NCBI RefSeq assembly: GCF_000577275.2
Contig: NZ_HG916852.1
Location: forward strand, 2,483,001 to 2,547,000
Source of the DNA: Rhizobium favelukesii
GTDB taxonomy: Bacteria; Pseudomonadota; Alphaproteobacteria; Rhizobiales; Rhizobiaceae
DNA length: 64,000 bases
Direction: 5' to 3'
The stretch's first letter is position 1, and every line of letters starts with the position of its first letter. The notes below the pieces were generated by a model. That model was not told the origin of the DNA, did no database searches, and was given only the letters and a program-made list of their open reading frames with translations. Shown piece by piece: positions 22,252 to 33,336 of this stretch. A program made the translations under genes and the position numbers.

Positions 22252-23541
22252 ATGACGGAACAAAGCGCAACACTGAAAATCGGTGATAAATCAGTCGATC
22301 TCGCCGTCAAGAGCGGCACGATCGGCCCTGACGTCATTGATATCGGCGCCCTGTACAAGCACACGGCTTCCTTCACGTACGATCCTGGTTTTACCTCGAC
22401 CGCATCCTGTGAATCGAAAATCACCTACATCGATGGTGATGCCGGCGTACTGCTACATCGCGGTTATCCGATCGAGCAACTTGCCGAGCATGGCGACTTC
22501 CTCGAGGTCTGCTACCTGCTCCTCTATGGCGAACTGCCGACCGCTGCGCAGAAGAAGGATTTCGACTATCGCGTCACGCATCACACGATGGTGCATGAGC
22601 AGATGAGTCGGTTCTTCACGGGCTTCCGCCGCGATGCGCATCCGATGGCCGTCATGTGCGGCTGCGTCGGTGCATTGTCGGCCTTCTACCACGACTCCAC
22701 CGACATCACGGATCCGCATCAGCGCATGGTCGCAAGCCTGCGCATGATCGCCAAGATGCCGACACTTGCGGCCATGGCCTACAAGTATCACGTCGGCCAG
22801 CCCTTCGTTTACCCGAAGAACGATCTCGACTACGCCTCGAACTTCCTGCGCATGTGCTTTGCTGTTCCGTGCGAAGAATATGTCGTCAATCCGGTGCTGT
22901 CCCGCGCCATGGACCGCATCTTCATCCTGCACGCCGACCACGAGCAGAATGCATCGACCTCGACGGTCCGCCTCGCCGGCTCATCGGGCGCAAACCCGTT
23001 CGCCTGCATCGCCGCCGGCATTGCCTGCCTCTGGGGCCCGGCTCACGGCGGCGCCAATGAAGCAGCGCTGAACATGCTGACCGAGATCGGCACCGTCGAC
23101 CGTATTCCCGAATACATAGCCCGCGCCAAGGACAAGAACGATCCGTTCCGTCTCATGGGCTTCGGTCATCGCGTCTACAAGAACTACGATCCGCGCGCCA
23201 AGATCATGCAGAAGACGACACACGAGGTTCTCGGCGAACTCGGCGTCAAGGACGACCCTTTGCTCGAGGTAGCAATGGAACTGGAGCGTATCGCTCTCAC
23301 TGATGAATACTTCATCGAAAAGAAGCTCTATCCGAATATCGACTTCTACTCCGGCATCACGCTCAAGGCTCTGGGCTTCCCCACGACCATGTTCACCGTG
23401 CTGTTTGCTCTGGCCCGCACGGTCGGCTGGATTGCACAGTGGAACGAGATGATCGAAGACCCGGAGCAGCGTATCGGCCGTCCGCGCCAGCTCTACATCG
23501 GCGAGCCACAGCGCGATTACCTGCCGGTCTCCAAGCGCTAA
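22252..23541 (+). CDS. gltA: Citrate synthase
   Basis: A 429-residue type II citrate synthase, condensing acetyl-CoA and oxaloacetate at entry to the TCA cycle. Visible signatures are [39 protein letters not shown], the catalytic His in [50 protein letters not shown] and the catalytic Asp in NIDFYSGI. The ATG at 22252 follows a strong GGAGG at 22241-22245. It is monocistronic, bounded by a terminator downstream. Confidence 0.98.
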   Translation: MTEQSATLKIGDKSVDLAVKSGTIGPDVIDIGALYKHTASFTYDPGFTSTASCESKITYIDGDAGVLLHRGYPIEQLAEHGDFLEVCYLLLYGELPTAAQKKDFDYRVTHHTMVHEQMSRFFTGFRRDAHPMAVMCGCVGALSAFYHDSTDITDPHQRMVASLRMIAKMPTLAAMAYKYHVGQPFVYPKNDLDYASNFLRMCFAVPCEEYVVNPVLSRAMDRIFILHADHEQNASTSTVRLAGSSGANPFACIAAGIACLWGPAHGGANEAALNMLTEIGTVDRIPEYIARAKDKNDPFRLMGFGHRVYKNYDPRAKIMQKTTHEVLGELGVKDDPLLEVAMELERIALTDEYFIEKKLYPNIDFYSGITLKALGFPTTMFTVLFALARTVGWIAQWNEMIEDPEQRIGRPRQLYIGEPQRDYLPVSKR

Positions 23542-23563
23542 ACCGCGACAGCAGACAGCAAAG

Positions 23564-23597
23564 AGCCCGGTCAGAAATGGCCGGGCTTTTTCTTTTG
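23564..23597 (+). terminator. Intrinsic terminator of gltA
   Basis: AGCCCGG (23564-23570) pairs with CCGGGCT (23581-23587) around a 10-base loop, followed by a T-rich tract TTTTCTTTT. It lies 23 bases after the gltA stop. The last codons of the convergent lpxB overlap it. Confidence 0.88.
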
Positions 23598-24752
23598 AAG
23601 GACGTCGAGAACGATCTCAGCCGCGTATTCTCCCGGCGGCTTTTCGGTCTGCATCCTCTGCCAGAGGGTGTCAAACCCCTCCATCATCGCCTGTCGCGGC
23701 AAGGTGTCTGCCGAAAGCTTCTCCATCCAGCGTGCAAAGCTGCCGCCTCGGACGACTTCATTGATATATTCGGGCACGACAGTGTAGTCCGTGATCAGGT
23801 TCGGAAGGGCCGCGCTCCACGTCTTGATCTTGCTGGTCATGAGCTTGATGATCCAGTCGGTCTTGTAGGCCGAAATGCAGGGAACACCGGTCAGCGCGAG
23901 CTCCAGCACGACAGTCCCGGACGCGGCCATGGCCGCATCCGCTTCAGCGAATGCCTGCCACTTCGCCTCCACCCCCGTCAGGATCTCCGGCTTGGTCGTC
24001 CAATCCTTGACGAGATCACGGATCATGGATTCGCGTCGTGGCATGGTCGGCAAAACGAAGCGCACGTCACCGTTGCGCGCCACCAGCTCGCTCACGGCAT
24101 CGCCAAAATGCGGCAGCAGCTTCATGATCTCCGACGAACGCGAACCGGGCAGCAACATCACCGTCTTGCGGTCGGTTTCACTTCGCGGTTTCGTCTGCGC
24201 CCGCTGGCGTCGTGCGTCCACCAGGTTCGGATCGGCGGTCAAACGGTGACCAACGTAGATTGTCGGCGGACCACCCAGCTTGCGCATCACTTCCGGCTCG
24301 AATGGCAAGACTGCCAGCACCTGGTCGACGTACGAGAGCATGCGCTGCGCGCGGTATTCCTTCCACGCCCATACGCTTGGACAGACATAATTGACGACGG
24401 GCAGTTCAGGCAGCGCCGCGCGCACGCGCTTGGCGACCCTATGGGTGAAATCGGGACTGTCGACGATAATAAGCACATCCGGCTTTGCCGCGATGATCGC
24501 CGCCGCCGTCTCTCGAATGCGTCGAACCAGCCGCGGCAGGTTCGAAAGCACTTGCGTGATGCCCATGACCGACAGTTCGGAGAAATCGAAAAGCGAGCGC
24601 AGGCCCTGCGCGTCCAGCCCCTCGCCGCCGACGCCGATCAGCTCCACGCGACCTTGATACTGCTGCTTTAGGGCCGCGACCAGGTCCGCGCCCAGAAGAT
24701 CGCCCGAAACCTCCCCAACGACGATAGCAACTTTTAGCGAAGCCTCGCTCAC
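23571..24752 (-). CDS. lpxB: Lipid A disaccharide synthase
   Basis: A 393-residue GT19 glycosyltransferase joining UDP-diacylglucosamine and lipid X into the lipid A disaccharide. It starts LKVAIVVGEVSGDLLGADLV, has GVGGEGLDAQGLRSLF, IIVDSPDFTHRVAKRVRA, YVCPSVWAWKEYRAQRM and [17 protein letters not shown], and ends with SGTVVLELALTGVPCISAYK and the C-terminal helices. Length is normal. It overlaps lpxI by four bases and shares the envelope cluster with lpxI, lpxA, fabZ and lpxD. Confidence 0.97.
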   Translation of the reverse strand: MSEASLKVAIVVGEVSGDLLGADLVAALKQQYQGRVELIGVGGEGLDAQGLRSLFDFSELSVMGITQVLSNLPRLVRRIRETAAAIIAAKPDVLIIVDSPDFTHRVAKRVRAALPELPVVNYVCPSVWAWKEYRAQRMLSYVDQVLAVLPFEPEVMRKLGGPPTIYVGHRLTADPNLVDARRQRAQTKPRSETDRKTVMLLPGSRSSEIMKLLPHFGDAVSELVARNGDVRFVLPTMPRRESMIRDLVKDWTTKPEILTGVEAKWQAFAEADAAMAASGTVVLELALTGVPCISAYKTDWIIKLMTSKIKTWSAALPNLITDYTVVPEYINEVVRGGSFARWMEKLSADTLPRQAMMEGFDTLWQRMQTEKPPGEYAAEIVLDVLQKKKPGHF

Positions 24753-25630
24753 ACTAACCCCCAGGATGGCAATCCCCTATCCAGTCCGCACACGAAAATA
24801 CCAGCCTCATCCGCGGCCTTGATGACAGCGTCACGCTCAAGGATCAGCGAGCGGCCCGCTTCAACGGTCACGCCGGCCAGTCCCGCCTGGCGCAGGTTCT
24901 CGATCGTCGAAATACCGATCGATGGCAGGTCGGCGCGGATATCCTGCTGAGGCTTGCAGAGTTTCACGAGCACTCCGCGCCGGCGCGCGGAAATTCGCCC
25001 GGCCGACCGCAGGTTCGCGACACGCTCCAGCATGCTGTCCGTGCCTTCCACACCTTCGAGCGCAACGATGCGGCCGCCGACTGAAACCGACCCCTGACCA
25101 ACGTCCAGCCTACCGAGCGCATCGGCCGCTTCGGCTGCACGTATTATGTCCTTCGTGTCGTCGGCGCTTGGCTGCACGGCGCCCAATGGACCGACCGATG
25201 CAAGCAGATCCGGTGCGATCTCGTGCGCGCCGACGACCCGGCGTCCATTCTCTTCAATCAAGGTGATTACCATGCGCAGCACCGTATCGTCGCCGCCAGC
25301 GAGCAGCGTACGGATCGTCGACGGCAATTTCACCAGAGTCTTCAGCGTCGGCCGGACTTCCCGCCACTCCGGGCGCCGGCGTACAGCGCCAGACATGACG
25401 ACGCGGTCTATGCCGTTGCTTTCAAAGATGCGATTGAGAGCAGCGAAATCGCCGACGCCGATGACGGCGTGGTCAAAGCCTTCCCAAGAACGGTCGGCCT
25501 CGTTCTTCAGCGCAACAATGAAGGGATTCTCACCTGCTTGCCGCGCCGCGGTGGCGACATGAGACGGCAGAAGGCCACTGCCCGCGATGATTGCCAAGCG
25601 GCCTTTTGCCATGTCACCAGCGAGAGCCAA
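24749..25630 (-). CDS. lpxI: UDP-2,3-diacylglucosamine diphosphatase LpxI
   Basis: A 293-residue LpxI (DUF1009) enzyme, which releases UMP from UDP-diacylglucosamine to form lipid X. In alphaproteobacteria it replaces LpxH. Motifs are GRLAIIAGSGLLPSHVA, VMSGAVRRRPEW, DDTVLRMVITLIEENGRRVVGAHE, VDVGQGSVSVGGRIVALEGVE-like residues and KLCKPQQDIRADLPSIG. The listed start is a TTG at 25628-25630 preceded by GGGTGA; the first ATG is at 25612 and gives six fewer residues. Its place between lpxA and lpxB supports the assignment. Confidence 0.94.
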   Translation of the reverse strand: MALAGDMAKGRLAIIAGSGLLPSHVATAARQAGENPFIVALKNEADRSWEGFDHAVIGVGDFAALNRIFESNGIDRVVMSGAVRRRPEWREVRPTLKTLVKLPSTIRTLLAGGDDTVLRMVITLIEENGRRVVGAHEIAPDLLASVGPLGAVQPSADDTKDIIRAAEAADALGRLDVGQGSVSVGGRIVALEGVEGTDSMLERVANLRSAGRISARRRGVLVKLCKPQQDIRADLPSIGISTIENLRQAGLAGVTVEAGRSLILERDAVIKAADEAGIFVCGLDRGLPSWGLV

Positions 25631-25633
25631 GCA

Positions 25634-26452
25634 TCACCCTTTCTGTCCCCTCGTCGGAGAGGAAAGCGCGCGATCGCTTTCGGCGGCAATGAAATCGAGA
25701 ATCTGCATGACCTGTTCGCAATCGGCATACTCATCCCTGATCGCGGCGGCGTTGTCACGGATCGAACCGTCGCCTTCGAAGATCGCCTTGTAGGCGCGGC
25801 GCACGGCATGAATCGTCGCCCGGTCAACACCGGCGCGGGTCATGCCAACGACGTTCAGGCCGCTCAGAAGACCTGGATTGCCATTGAGCATGCCATAGGG
25901 AATGACATCATAGCTGACAGCCGAGAGCCCACCAACAAAGGCCTGCCGGCCGACACGCGTGAACTGATGCACGGCACAGCCGCCACCGAGAATGACACGA
26001 TCCTCGATCGTCACGTGGCCCGCCAGCATCACATTGTTGGACATGATGACGTTGTTTCCGACCCGGCAATCATGCGCGACATGAGAATTCGCCAGGAAGA
26101 GATTGTTGTTGCCGACAATCGTCCGACCACCGAAATCGGCGGTACCCGTGTTTACCGTCACGCCTTCGCGGAAAGTGCAGTTGTCGCCAACCGTCAAGGT
26201 CGTCTCTTCGCCGCCATGATGAACGCTCTGCGGATCGCCGCCGATGACGGCCATCGGGAAAATGCGGCAGCCCTTGCCGATCGTCGTCTGGCCGGACACA
26301 ACCGCGTGCGTCAGCAGTTCCACGTTATCGCCCAGCACGACCTTCGGGCCCACATGGCAAAAAGGGCCGATCTTGACGTTCTCGCCGATCACGGCGCCAT
26401 CTTCGACGACGGCCATAGCGTGAATGCTGGCAGTGGCTGCAATCGTACTCAT
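25634..26452 (-). CDS. lpxA: UDP-N-acetylglucosamine acyltransferase
   Basis: A 272-residue left-handed beta-helix acyltransferase, the first step of lipid A synthesis, moving a hydroxyacyl chain from acyl carrier protein to UDP-GlcNAc. Hexapeptide repeats fill the first two thirds ([40 protein letters not shown]). The catalytic His is in [16 protein letters not shown]. The C-terminal helical domain includes [20 protein letters not shown]. The start overlaps the fabZ stop by four bases. Confidence 0.97.
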   Translation of the reverse strand: MSTIAATASIHAMAVVEDGAVIGENVKIGPFCHVGPKVVLGDNVELLTHAVVSGQTTIGKGCRIFPMAVIGGDPQSVHHGGEETTLTVGDNCTFREGVTVNTGTADFGGRTIVGNNNLFLANSHVAHDCRVGNNVIMSNNVMLAGHVTIEDRVILGGGCAVHQFTRVGRQAFVGGLSAVSYDVIPYGMLNGNPGLLSGLNVVGMTRAGVDRATIHAVRRAYKAIFEGDGSIRDNAAAIRDEYADCEQVMQILDFIAAESDRALSSPTRGQKG

Positions 26453-26916
26453 GCCTGATCCTTGCGAACGATCATCGCCCCGATGTCGGCTTCAGCGACG
26501 AGCGCTCCATCGACCTTAGCATCGCAATGGAACTTCCAGATGTTACCGCGCTGTTTCTGTTTCTTCACGTGATATTCGACGCGATCACCGGGAACGACCG
26601 GCTTGCGGAAGCGCGCATTGTCGATCGTCATGAAGTAGACCAGGTTGCCGGTCTCACCTTCCTTCTTGGCGCAGATCGCGCCGGCCGTCTGAGCCATGCC
26701 CTCGATGAGCAGAACACCCGGCATGATCGGCGCCCCCGGAAAGTGACCGGTGAAGTGCGGTTCGCTTGCCGTCACGTTCTTGATGCCGATCGCGGAATCG
26801 TCGCCATCGATCTCGATAATCCGGTCAACAAGCAGGAACGGATAACGATGCGGCAGCAGCTTCATGATCTCGTTGATATCCGCCGAAGAGAGCAAAGTCT
26901 TGGCTTCCTCAGTCAT
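26449..26916 (-). CDS. fabZ: 3-hydroxyacyl-ACP dehydratase FabZ
   Basis: A 155-residue hot-dog-fold dehydratase of fatty acid elongation. The family motifs are [13 protein letters not shown], the catalytic His H58 in [16 protein letters not shown], and E72 in [22 protein letters not shown] and the C-terminal [18 protein letters not shown] complete the fold. The ATG at 26916 is the conserved start and overlaps the lpxD stop by eight bases. Clustering with lpxD and lpxA links supply of hydroxyacyl-ACP to lipid A acylation. Confidence 0.96.
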   Translation of the reverse strand: MTEEAKTLLSSADINEIMKLLPHRYPFLLVDRIIEIDGDDSAIGIKNVTASEPHFTGHFPGAPIMPGVLLIEGMAQTAGAICAKKEGETGNLVYFMTIDNARFRKPVVPGDRVEYHVKKQKQRGNIWKFHCDAKVDGALVAEADIGAMIVRKDQA

Positions 26917-27970
26917 TCTTTTCTCCCATTTTCTTGCTGCCCGTTGATCGCGCCAAAATCGCAGCCGTCTCTCGCAGAAAATCGTTGATGGGACGCGCGG
27001 GCACGCCACCGTAGCGTTCGCCGGCAGGTATGTCTCCGATCACGCCGCTCTTTGCGGCGATCTGCACTCCGTCACCGATCTTGATATGCCCGTTCAGTCC
27101 AGCCTGCCCGCCGACCTGCACGCCATCGCCGAGCACAGTGCTGCCGGCAATGCCGACCTGAGAAACGATGGCGCAATGGCGTCCGATGCGGACGTTGTGG
27201 CCGATCTGCACCTGATTGTCGATCTTTGTGCCTTCGCCGACGACCGTATCATCCATCGTCCCGCGATCGATCGTGGTGTTGGCGCCGATCTCGACATGAT
27301 CCTGGATGATGACCCGGCCGACCTGCACGATCTTGATCATCCCCCGCGGGCCCGGGGCGTAACCGAAGCCATCTTGGCCGATCCGCGCACCGTTGTGAAT
27401 GATGACGCCATTGCCGACGAGTGCGCACAGCACACTCGCACCAGCCGCGATCGTGCAATTGCGGCCAATCTTGACGTTTGGCCCAATGATGGCGCCCGCC
27501 CCGATGTGTGTGCCCTCACCGATTTCAGCATGCGCACCAATGACCGCGAATGGCTCGACCGAAACCTTGCCCTCGAGCCGGACGGTCGGATCAACGATCG
27601 CGCGATCGGAGATACCGGAAGCTTCGGACAACAGTGCTTCAGGGCGCAGCGCCTTCGGATAGAGATAGCCCCCAGCCATGGCAAAGGCCGCATGAGCATT
27701 CTTCGAAATCAGAACAGGCAGATGATCCGGCACCAGCGATCGCAGGCCGACACTGCAAAGGACGGCAGACGCCGCGCACGTCGCGAGCTCGTCCTTGCTC
27801 TTCTTCGACATGATGTAACACAGGTCACCCGCCTTCGCCCGACTTACGGGCGAAACGGAGCGGATCACGACATCTGCATCTTTCGGATCAGCAAGCTCTG
27901 CCCCAAGATACTGCGCCAACTCCAAGAGTTTCACGCCATCATGGGGCAGAAAAAAGCCATTTTGCTCCAT
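26909..27970 (-). CDS. lpxD: UDP-3-O-acylglucosamine N-acyltransferase
   Basis: A 353-residue trimeric acyltransferase adding the second hydroxyacyl chain in lipid A synthesis. The N-terminal uridine-binding domain (about 1-110) is followed by a long hexapeptide beta-helix ([20 protein letters not shown]). The catalytic His lies in [20 protein letters not shown], and the helix ends at [15 protein letters not shown] with a short C-terminal helix. The ATG at 27970 begins [15 protein letters not shown]; an upstream frame reaching 28129 overlaps bamA and is not supported. It follows bamA by 50 bases. Confidence 0.95.
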   Translation of the reverse strand: MEQNGFFLPHDGVKLLELAQYLGAELADPKDADVVIRSVSPVSRAKAGDLCYIMSKKSKDELATCAASAVLCSVGLRSLVPDHLPVLISKNAHAAFAMAGGYLYPKALRPEALLSEASGISDRAIVDPTVRLEGKVSVEPFAVIGAHAEIGEGTHIGAGAIIGPNVKIGRNCTIAAGASVLCALVGNGVIIHNGARIGQDGFGYAPGPRGMIKIVQVGRVIIQDHVEIGANTTIDRGTMDDTVVGEGTKIDNQVQIGHNVRIGRHCAIVSQVGIAGSTVLGDGVQVGGQAGLNGHIKIGDGVQIAAKSGVIGDIPAGERYGGVPARPINDFLRETAAILARSTGSKKMGEKND

Positions 27971-28020
27971 CGGCAAATCTCCAGAACGGAATTCGATTTT
28001 ACGGTTCCGGACTGCCGATA

Positions 28021-30366
28021 TCAGAATTGGTTGTTTATGCCAAACTTGAAGTGCTGAGTTTTGTCGAAGTCTTCCTTGAGAACCGGAATAGCGTAGTCGA
28101 CGCGCAGCGTACCGAATGGCGACGCCCACATAAGACCAACACCGACAGAAGCACGGAGCGATGCATCAACGCCGTTCACACTATCACCACGCGGATCGAC
28201 ATCATTGCCAAACAGCGTACCTGCATCGGCGAACACGGCGCCGCGCAAGCCGAAGTCACGCGGGACCGCAGGGAGTGGGAAGGTCGCTTCAGCCGACACC
28301 GTAAAATAGGTGTTCCCACCGAGCGGGTCGTCGTTTGCCCCGGCAATGCGTGGGCCGATGCCCTTGTTCTCGAAGCCGCGAATATCGCCGTTGGTCAGCG
28401 TGAACTGATCAAAGACGTTCAGATTCTTGTTAAAGCCGATGACATAACCCGCCGAACCCGAAACCGATCCGATGATATCAGCATCATCCGCAAGCAGGTG
28501 GAAATACCGCGCCTTACCGTAGATCTTGTAGAATTCCGAGTCGCCACCAAGGCCAGCGATTTCATGCGTGGCGCTGGCATAGATACCTTCGCGAGGCAGC
28601 GTCATGTCATCGAGCGTATTATAGGTCAGCGTCTGCGAAACGGACGACTTCACCCACGGACTGTTTTCAACGAGGTTCTGGTATGGCGCAGACAGATTGC
28701 TCAGCGAGCCCGAGGGATCATACTTCATCTGCTTGTAGTTGTAGCGGAACGTCGTCGCCAGATCTTCCGTGATCGGCGCCGTCGCGCGCAATACGCCACT
28801 GTTTTCCTCGTAGTCGTAGTTGTCGTTGCTCGACGTCTGACTGTGGTTAAGATCGAAACCAACAGCCAGGCGATAGCCCAAGAAGTAGGGCTCCGTGAAG
28901 TTCAAGCCATAGGTCTGAGAGCCTTCTTGACCACCACCGGCGCTAATCTTGATGTACTGACCGCGACCGAGGAAGTTCTTTTCCTCGACAGATGCTTCGA
29001 GCAGCAGACCATCGCCGCCGGCAGCATAGCCTGCGCCGATACCGAACGAGCCGGTCGCCTGGTCCTGCACGTCAACGACGACAACAACGCGATCCGGCGA
29101 ACTGCCAGGCTGCGTCGAGATGTTGACGGACGAGAAATAGCCGAGAGCCTCGAGGCGGCGCTTGGCCCTCGTGATCATCTGCTGATTGAAGGCGTCGCCT
29201 TCGCTCATGTCGAACTCGCGACGAATGACAAAGTCACGCGTACGGCTGTTGCCGCGGATTTCGATGCGCTCTACGTAGGCGCGCTCGCCCTGATCAACGA
29301 GGTATTCGACCCCGATCGTATTGTTGGTCAGATCACGATTGCCGCGCGGCGTCACGCGCGCAAACGGATATCCGGCGGAGGCGACCTGATCGGAGATCGC
29401 TTCCATCGATTTCTGGACTTCCTTGGCGCTGTAGACCTGACCTTCGTGCGTGCGGACGAACCCCTGAAGCTGCGTAGAATCAATACCGGGAACAGTCGAC
29501 TGCACCGTCACGGCACCAAAATTATAGCGCGGACCTTCTTCGATGTTGAAGGTTAGCGTGTACTTGTTCGTTGCCTCGTCGAAAGCCGCATCCGATGAGA
29601 TGATACGGAAGTCGGCATAGCCGCGATTGTAGTAGAACTGACGCAGCGTTTCTTCGTCGGCATGAAGTTTGTCTTCGCTGTAGACGTCCTTGCGGGTCAG
29701 GAACGACAGAAAGTTCGAGCGCTTCGTCGCGATGACCGAAGAGAGACGACCCGAACTATAGGCGTTGTTGCCAACGAAATTAATGGCAGCAATCTTGGTG
29801 CGATCACCTTCGTCGACGACGAAGGCCAGATTGACGCGTCCCTCACCGAGCGGCACGACCTGCGTGGTCACCTGGACTTCGCTGCGGCCGGTCGCGGCGT
29901 ACGCGTCCTTGATTGCCTGAATGTCGGACTGGATCTGCGCTTCGTTATATGGTCCGGCCGCGTGGGTTTTCACGACAGCAGCGAGCTTGTCGTCCTTGAT
30001 CTTGCGGTTGCCGTTGAAGACCACCTGGTTGACCAGCTGCGCTTCCTCAACGGAAACAACCAGCGTGCTACCGGAGACGGAGATCTTGACGTCGGAAAAA
30101 TAGCCGGTGTCGTAAAGCTGCTTCACCGAGTCATCGATGTCTGTGTTGGAGAAGGTCTTGCCAGGCACGATCGTCAGGTTCGAGCGTACCGCTTCGGCGC
30201 CGACACGGCTTGCGCCGCGTACATCAACACGCTGAATGACTGCAGCTTCTGCCGTCGTTGCCGAGACGAAAACCGTTGCACCTGCCCCCGAAGCAACAAT
30301 ACCTGCAGACAGCGCAACCGCCGATACTGCGTTCAAAAATCTTGAACCAGCCTTCATTTCACCCAT
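28021..30366 (-). CDS. bamA: Outer membrane assembly factor BamA
   Basis: A 781-residue Omp85 protein that inserts beta-barrel proteins into the outer membrane. A signal peptide ([20 protein letters not shown]) precedes five POTRA domains (about 45-430), starting [20 protein letters not shown] and ending with [21 protein letters not shown] 16-stranded barrel follows (about 450-781), with the signature IGPRIAG for VRGF/Y loop-6 variation ([14 protein letters not shown]) and the C-terminal aromatic strand [10 protein letters not shown]. An alternative ATG lies three codons in. It is the head of the lpx cluster and is preceded by rseP. Confidence 0.97.
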   Translation of the reverse strand: MGEMKAGSRFLNAVSAVALSAGIVASGAGATVFVSATTAEAAVIQRVDVRGASRVGAEAVRSNLTIVPGKTFSNTDIDDSVKQLYDTGYFSDVKISVSGSTLVVSVEEAQLVNQVVFNGNRKIKDDKLAAVVKTHAAGPYNEAQIQSDIQAIKDAYAATGRSEVQVTTQVVPLGEGRVNLAFVVDEGDRTKIAAINFVGNNAYSSGRLSSVIATKRSNFLSFLTRKDVYSEDKLHADEETLRQFYYNRGYADFRIISSDAAFDEATNKYTLTFNIEEGPRYNFGAVTVQSTVPGIDSTQLQGFVRTHEGQVYSAKEVQKSMEAISDQVASAGYPFARVTPRGNRDLTNNTIGVEYLVDQGERAYVERIEIRGNSRTRDFVIRREFDMSEGDAFNQQMITRAKRRLEALGYFSSVNISTQPGSSPDRVVVVVDVQDQATGSFGIGAGYAAGGDGLLLEASVEEKNFLGRGQYIKISAGGGQEGSQTYGLNFTEPYFLGYRLAVGFDLNHSQTSSNDNYDYEENSGVLRATAPITEDLATTFRYNYKQMKYDPSGSLSNLSAPYQNLVENSPWVKSSVSQTLTYNTLDDMTLPREGIYASATHEIAGLGGDSEFYKIYGKARYFHLLADDADIIGSVSGSAGYVIGFNKNLNVFDQFTLTNGDIRGFENKGIGPRIAGANDDPLGGNTYFTVSAEATFPLPAVPRDFGLRGAVFADAGTLFGNDVDPRGDSVNGVDASLRASVGVGLMWASPFGTLRVDYAIPVLKEDFDKTQHFKFGINNQF

Positions 30367-30551
30367 TACCTTTTTTCTCGTCCCCGGCCCAGGCGTCCCC
30401 CGATTCCGGTCACGTGTGTCGTTTTACCCGCTTTTGACATACAAGCAAGGGAGCACGTTAATTTCTGTTTACTTCATTTCCAAGCGTGACGCATTCGCCA
30501 CTACAGCTTTGAAACATCGTAAATAAACGGTAATTTTCCCTCGTCCGGCAA

Positions 30552-31685
30552 TCAGCCTATCAAAGCACTTATATCGTTCCAGGTGGCAAAAACCATCAAG
30601 CTCAAAACCATCGCCAAGCCAATGCGGAACGCAATGTCCTGGGCAGACGATCCCAACGGTTTTCCTCTCACCGCCTCAATCGCATAGAACATCAAATGAC
30701 CACCATCAAGTACCGGAACCGGCATCAAGTTCAGTAATCCGATAGAAACCGACAAGACAGCAGCGAGCTGCAGCAAAGCTGCAACGCCTAGTGTCGCCAT
30801 CTGGCCGGAAGCCTGCGCGACACGGATCGGTCCGCCGAGCTGGTCGGGCTTCATGTAACCGGAGATGAGATTGCCGATATACTTGAAGGTGCCGGTTACG
30901 ATGTGCCAGGTCTGGATCGTTCCTTCCTTGACCGCCGCCAGCGGCGAATAGGTCTGCACCCGGAAGTGACCGACCTCCTGGTTCGTGACGATACCGATAA
31001 GGCCGATCTCGATCTTGTTGCCGAACTGATCGGTCATGTCGGTTCGGGCCGGTACCATCGGCACATCCAACTTCTCGCCGTTGCGCTCGATCGTCACGAT
31101 GATTCTTTGCTCGGGCCGAATGCTGACGTAGCGTCGGACGTCGTCGAAAGTCTCGACCTTCGTGCCATCGATAGCGATCAGAAGGTCACCCGGCGCGACG
31201 CCCGCCTCGGCAGCAACGCTGCCCTGCTTGACTTCCGCGACAACGGGATCCGCGACCGATCGGCCGTAGATCGAGAAAAGAACCGCAAAAATCGCAATCG
31301 CCAGGACGAAATTGGCAATTGGGCCGGCGGCAACCGTTGCGGCACGCTTCCACAGCTTCGCGCCGGCGAACGAACGCGCACGATCCTCTTCCGACATCGC
31401 TGCGAGCTTGTCGTCATCGGGCTTGCTCGATGAATCCTCATCGCCGAAAAAGCGGACGTAGCCGCCAAGCGGTATCAGTGAAAGCTTCCAGCGGGTTCCG
31501 TGCTTGTCGGTGAAGCCGACCAATTCCGGGCCAAAGCCGATCGAGAACGCCAATATCCTGATGCCGCTCCAGCGCCCGACAAGATAGTGCCCCATCTCGT
31601 GCACGAAGACGAGCAACGACAAGACGAGGACGAAGGGCACGATATAGCCCGTCAGGAACGCCAATATACCGGTCAAGCCAAGCAT
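30552..31685 (-). CDS. rseP: Site-2 (intramembrane) metalloprotease RseP
   Basis: A 377-residue inner-membrane protease of the S2P family. The zinc motif H29-E30-x-x-H33 (VFVHEMGHYLVG) lies in the first membrane helix. One PDZ domain (GSVAAEAGVAPGDLLIAIDG) is at about residues 120-195. The third zinc ligand is in NLMPVPVLDGGHLMFYAIE. The ATG at 31685 begins MLGLTGILAF; upstream codons are not conserved. In the family it cleaves anti-sigma factors during envelope stress and clears signal peptides. It lies between cdsA and bamA as in most Gram-negative bacteria. Confidence 0.95.
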   Translation of the reverse strand: MLGLTGILAFLTGYIVPFVLVLSLLVFVHEMGHYLVGRWSGIRILAFSIGFGPELVGFTDKHGTRWKLSLIPLGGYVRFFGDEDSSSKPDDDKLAAMSEEDRARSFAGAKLWKRAATVAAGPIANFVLAIAIFAVLFSIYGRSVADPVVAEVKQGSVAAEAGVAPGDLLIAIDGTKVETFDDVRRYVSIRPEQRIIVTIERNGEKLDVPMVPARTDMTDQFGNKIEIGLIGIVTNQEVGHFRVQTYSPLAAVKEGTIQTWHIVTGTFKYIGNLISGYMKPDQLGGPIRVAQASGQMATLGVAALLQLAAVLSVSIGLLNLMPVPVLDGGHLMFYAIEAVRGKPLGSSAQDIAFRIGLAMVLSLMVFATWNDISALIG

Positions 31686-31713
31686 CTGATCTTTCCGCCA
31701 GCCTTTGCAGACA

Positions 31714-32547
31714 TTATACGCCGAACAGGGCTGCACCGAGCGACGTCATTTCGCCGCCCTTTATCAGCGAAAAAAGCCCAGCTAGCAAGAACGCTGCAAA
31801 GCAGGCAAAAATGAGCCCGTCGACCCGGTCCATGATGCCACCATGCCCAGGAATGAGACGGCTCGAATCCTTGACGCCGAAGCGGCGCTTGATGAAGGAT
31901 TCGAAGAGATCGCCAGCCTGGCTACATATCGACAGGATGAACGCGATCGGCGCCACAAACACGACGCTTTGCGGAAACGCAAAATAGGTAACCAGACTGC
32001 CGGCAATCACTGCGGAGACGACACCGCCAATGGCGCCGGACCATGTCTTTCCCGGAGATATCTTCGGCGCCAGTTTCGGGCCGCCGATGGCGCGGCCGAC
32101 AAAATAGGCAAGAATGTCGGTTGCCCACACGACTGCAAAGACGAAGAGCATCGCAACGAGCCCGACACTGTCGGCGCCGCGTATACTCGAGAGCGCAATG
32201 CCGGTAAGACCGGCGTACATCATACCCGTGGGAAACCAGCGTGATGTTTTCGACACAAGCACGAAGCCAACAGCAACCAGGAAGAACAGCGATAAGAGAA
32301 GCAGCGAATAGCGAAATGTGCCAGCCACCACGGCCACGGCGATCGCCACCTGCCCCACCCAACCGATTGCGTTGGCGACCGGTTGCTCGGTCGCAAGCCT
32401 CGTGATTGTCGACCATTCATAATAAATCAGCAGTCCGATCAATGCGGACAAAAGGCTAAAGGCGACACCACCATACCAGGTGGCGAGCAGAACGATGACG
32501 GCAAGAATCACTCCGGAGAGAATGCGTAACTTCAGCTCCTGCTGCAT
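31714..32547 (-). CDS. cdsA: Phosphatidate cytidylyltransferase
   Basis: A 277-residue integral membrane enzyme making CDP-diacylglycerol, precursor of all phospholipids. Eight or so hydrophobic helices are visible, starting LRILSGVILAVIVLLATWYG. The family signature near the C-terminus reads SQAGDLFESFIKRRFGVKDS and HGGIMDRVDGL, with conserved Asp residues that bind metal. The ATG at 32547 overlaps the uppS stop by one base (TGATG-type), indicating coupling. Confidence 0.95.
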   Translation of the reverse strand: MQQELKLRILSGVILAVIVLLATWYGGVAFSLLSALIGLLIYYEWSTITRLATEQPVANAIGWVGQVAIAVAVVAGTFRYSLLLLSLFFLVAVGFVLVSKTSRWFPTGMMYAGLTGIALSSIRGADSVGLVAMLFVFAVVWATDILAYFVGRAIGGPKLAPKISPGKTWSGAIGGVVSAVIAGSLVTYFAFPQSVVFVAPIAFILSICSQAGDLFESFIKRRFGVKDSSRLIPGHGGIMDRVDGLIFACFAAFLLAGLFSLIKGGEMTSLGAALFGV

Positions 32548-33293
32548 CAAGTGCCTACTGCCGCAGCCGTTTGGGCTACCAGTCCACCGAAGCGACGGTC
32601 GCGCGACGCGAAGGTCTCCAACGCTGAATGGAAGATCTCCCGGCTGAAATCGGGCCAATACTCAGGAACGAAAATGAACTCCGAGTAAGCGGCCTGCCAA
32701 AGCAGGAAGTTGGAAAGGCGCTCCTCACCGCTCGTACGAATGATCAGATCGGGATCCGGGATGCCCGCCGTATCGAGCCGCGCATTGATGAGCGCGGGTG
32801 AAATGTCCTGCGCCCTCAGCCGTCCTGCCTCGACGTCACGCGCAAGACTTGTCATTGCACGAGCGATCTCGTCGCGCGAACCATAGTTGAAGGCGATAAC
32901 GAGGGTCAGCGCGGTGTTCGACTTCGTCCTCTCTTCTGCGTCCACCAGAAGATCGAGGATATCGCTCTTGAGGCTGAGCCGGTCGCCGATCACCTTCACG
33001 CGCACATTCTGGCGATGAAGCTCCGCCAAGTCGCGACGAATGAAGGCCTTCAGCAAGCCAAGCAGATCGGAAACCTCCGTTTCCGGACGGCGCCAATTCT
33101 CCGAGGAAAAGGCGAAGAGGGTGAGATACTTGATCCCTGCGTCACCCGCAGCGCGCACGGTCTCGCGCACCGCGTCAACGCCCTTTCGATGACCCATCGT
33201 CCGCGGAAGTCCGCGCTGCTTCGCCCATCGGCCATTGCCATCCATGATGATGGCGACGTGTTCTGGCACAGTCAAAAATGTTCGTTCCGACAT
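32547..33293 (-). CDS. uppS: Undecaprenyl diphosphate synthase
   Basis: A 248-residue cis-prenyltransferase that builds the C55 carrier lipid for peptidoglycan and O-antigen. The diphosphate-binding Asp is in [14 protein letters not shown], followed by [27 protein letters not shown] and the C-terminal [20 protein letters not shown] with DPDLIIR. The start at 33293 gives [14 protein letters not shown]; longer upstream codons are non-conserved. It forms an operon-like run with frr, pyrH and cdsA. Confidence 0.97.
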   Translation of the reverse strand: MSERTFLTVPEHVAIIMDGNGRWAKQRGLPRTMGHRKGVDAVRETVRAAGDAGIKYLTLFAFSSENWRRPETEVSDLLGLLKAFIRRDLAELHRQNVRVKVIGDRLSLKSDILDLLVDAEERTKSNTALTLVIAFNYGSRDEIARAMTSLARDVEAGRLRAQDISPALINARLDTAGIPDPDLIIRTSGEERLSNFLLWQAAYSEFIFVPEYWPDFSREIFHSALETFASRDRRFGGLVAQTAAAVGT

Positions 33294-33336
33294 TTCCCGT
33301 CCGGTTCTTGCAGCAAAGGCGCAGCCGCAGCGCGCC

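Noticed and set aside
28027..29556. Plus-strand open frame of 509 codons opposite bamA
   Set aside because: Antisense to the barrel and POTRA region of bamA; no recognisable domain.
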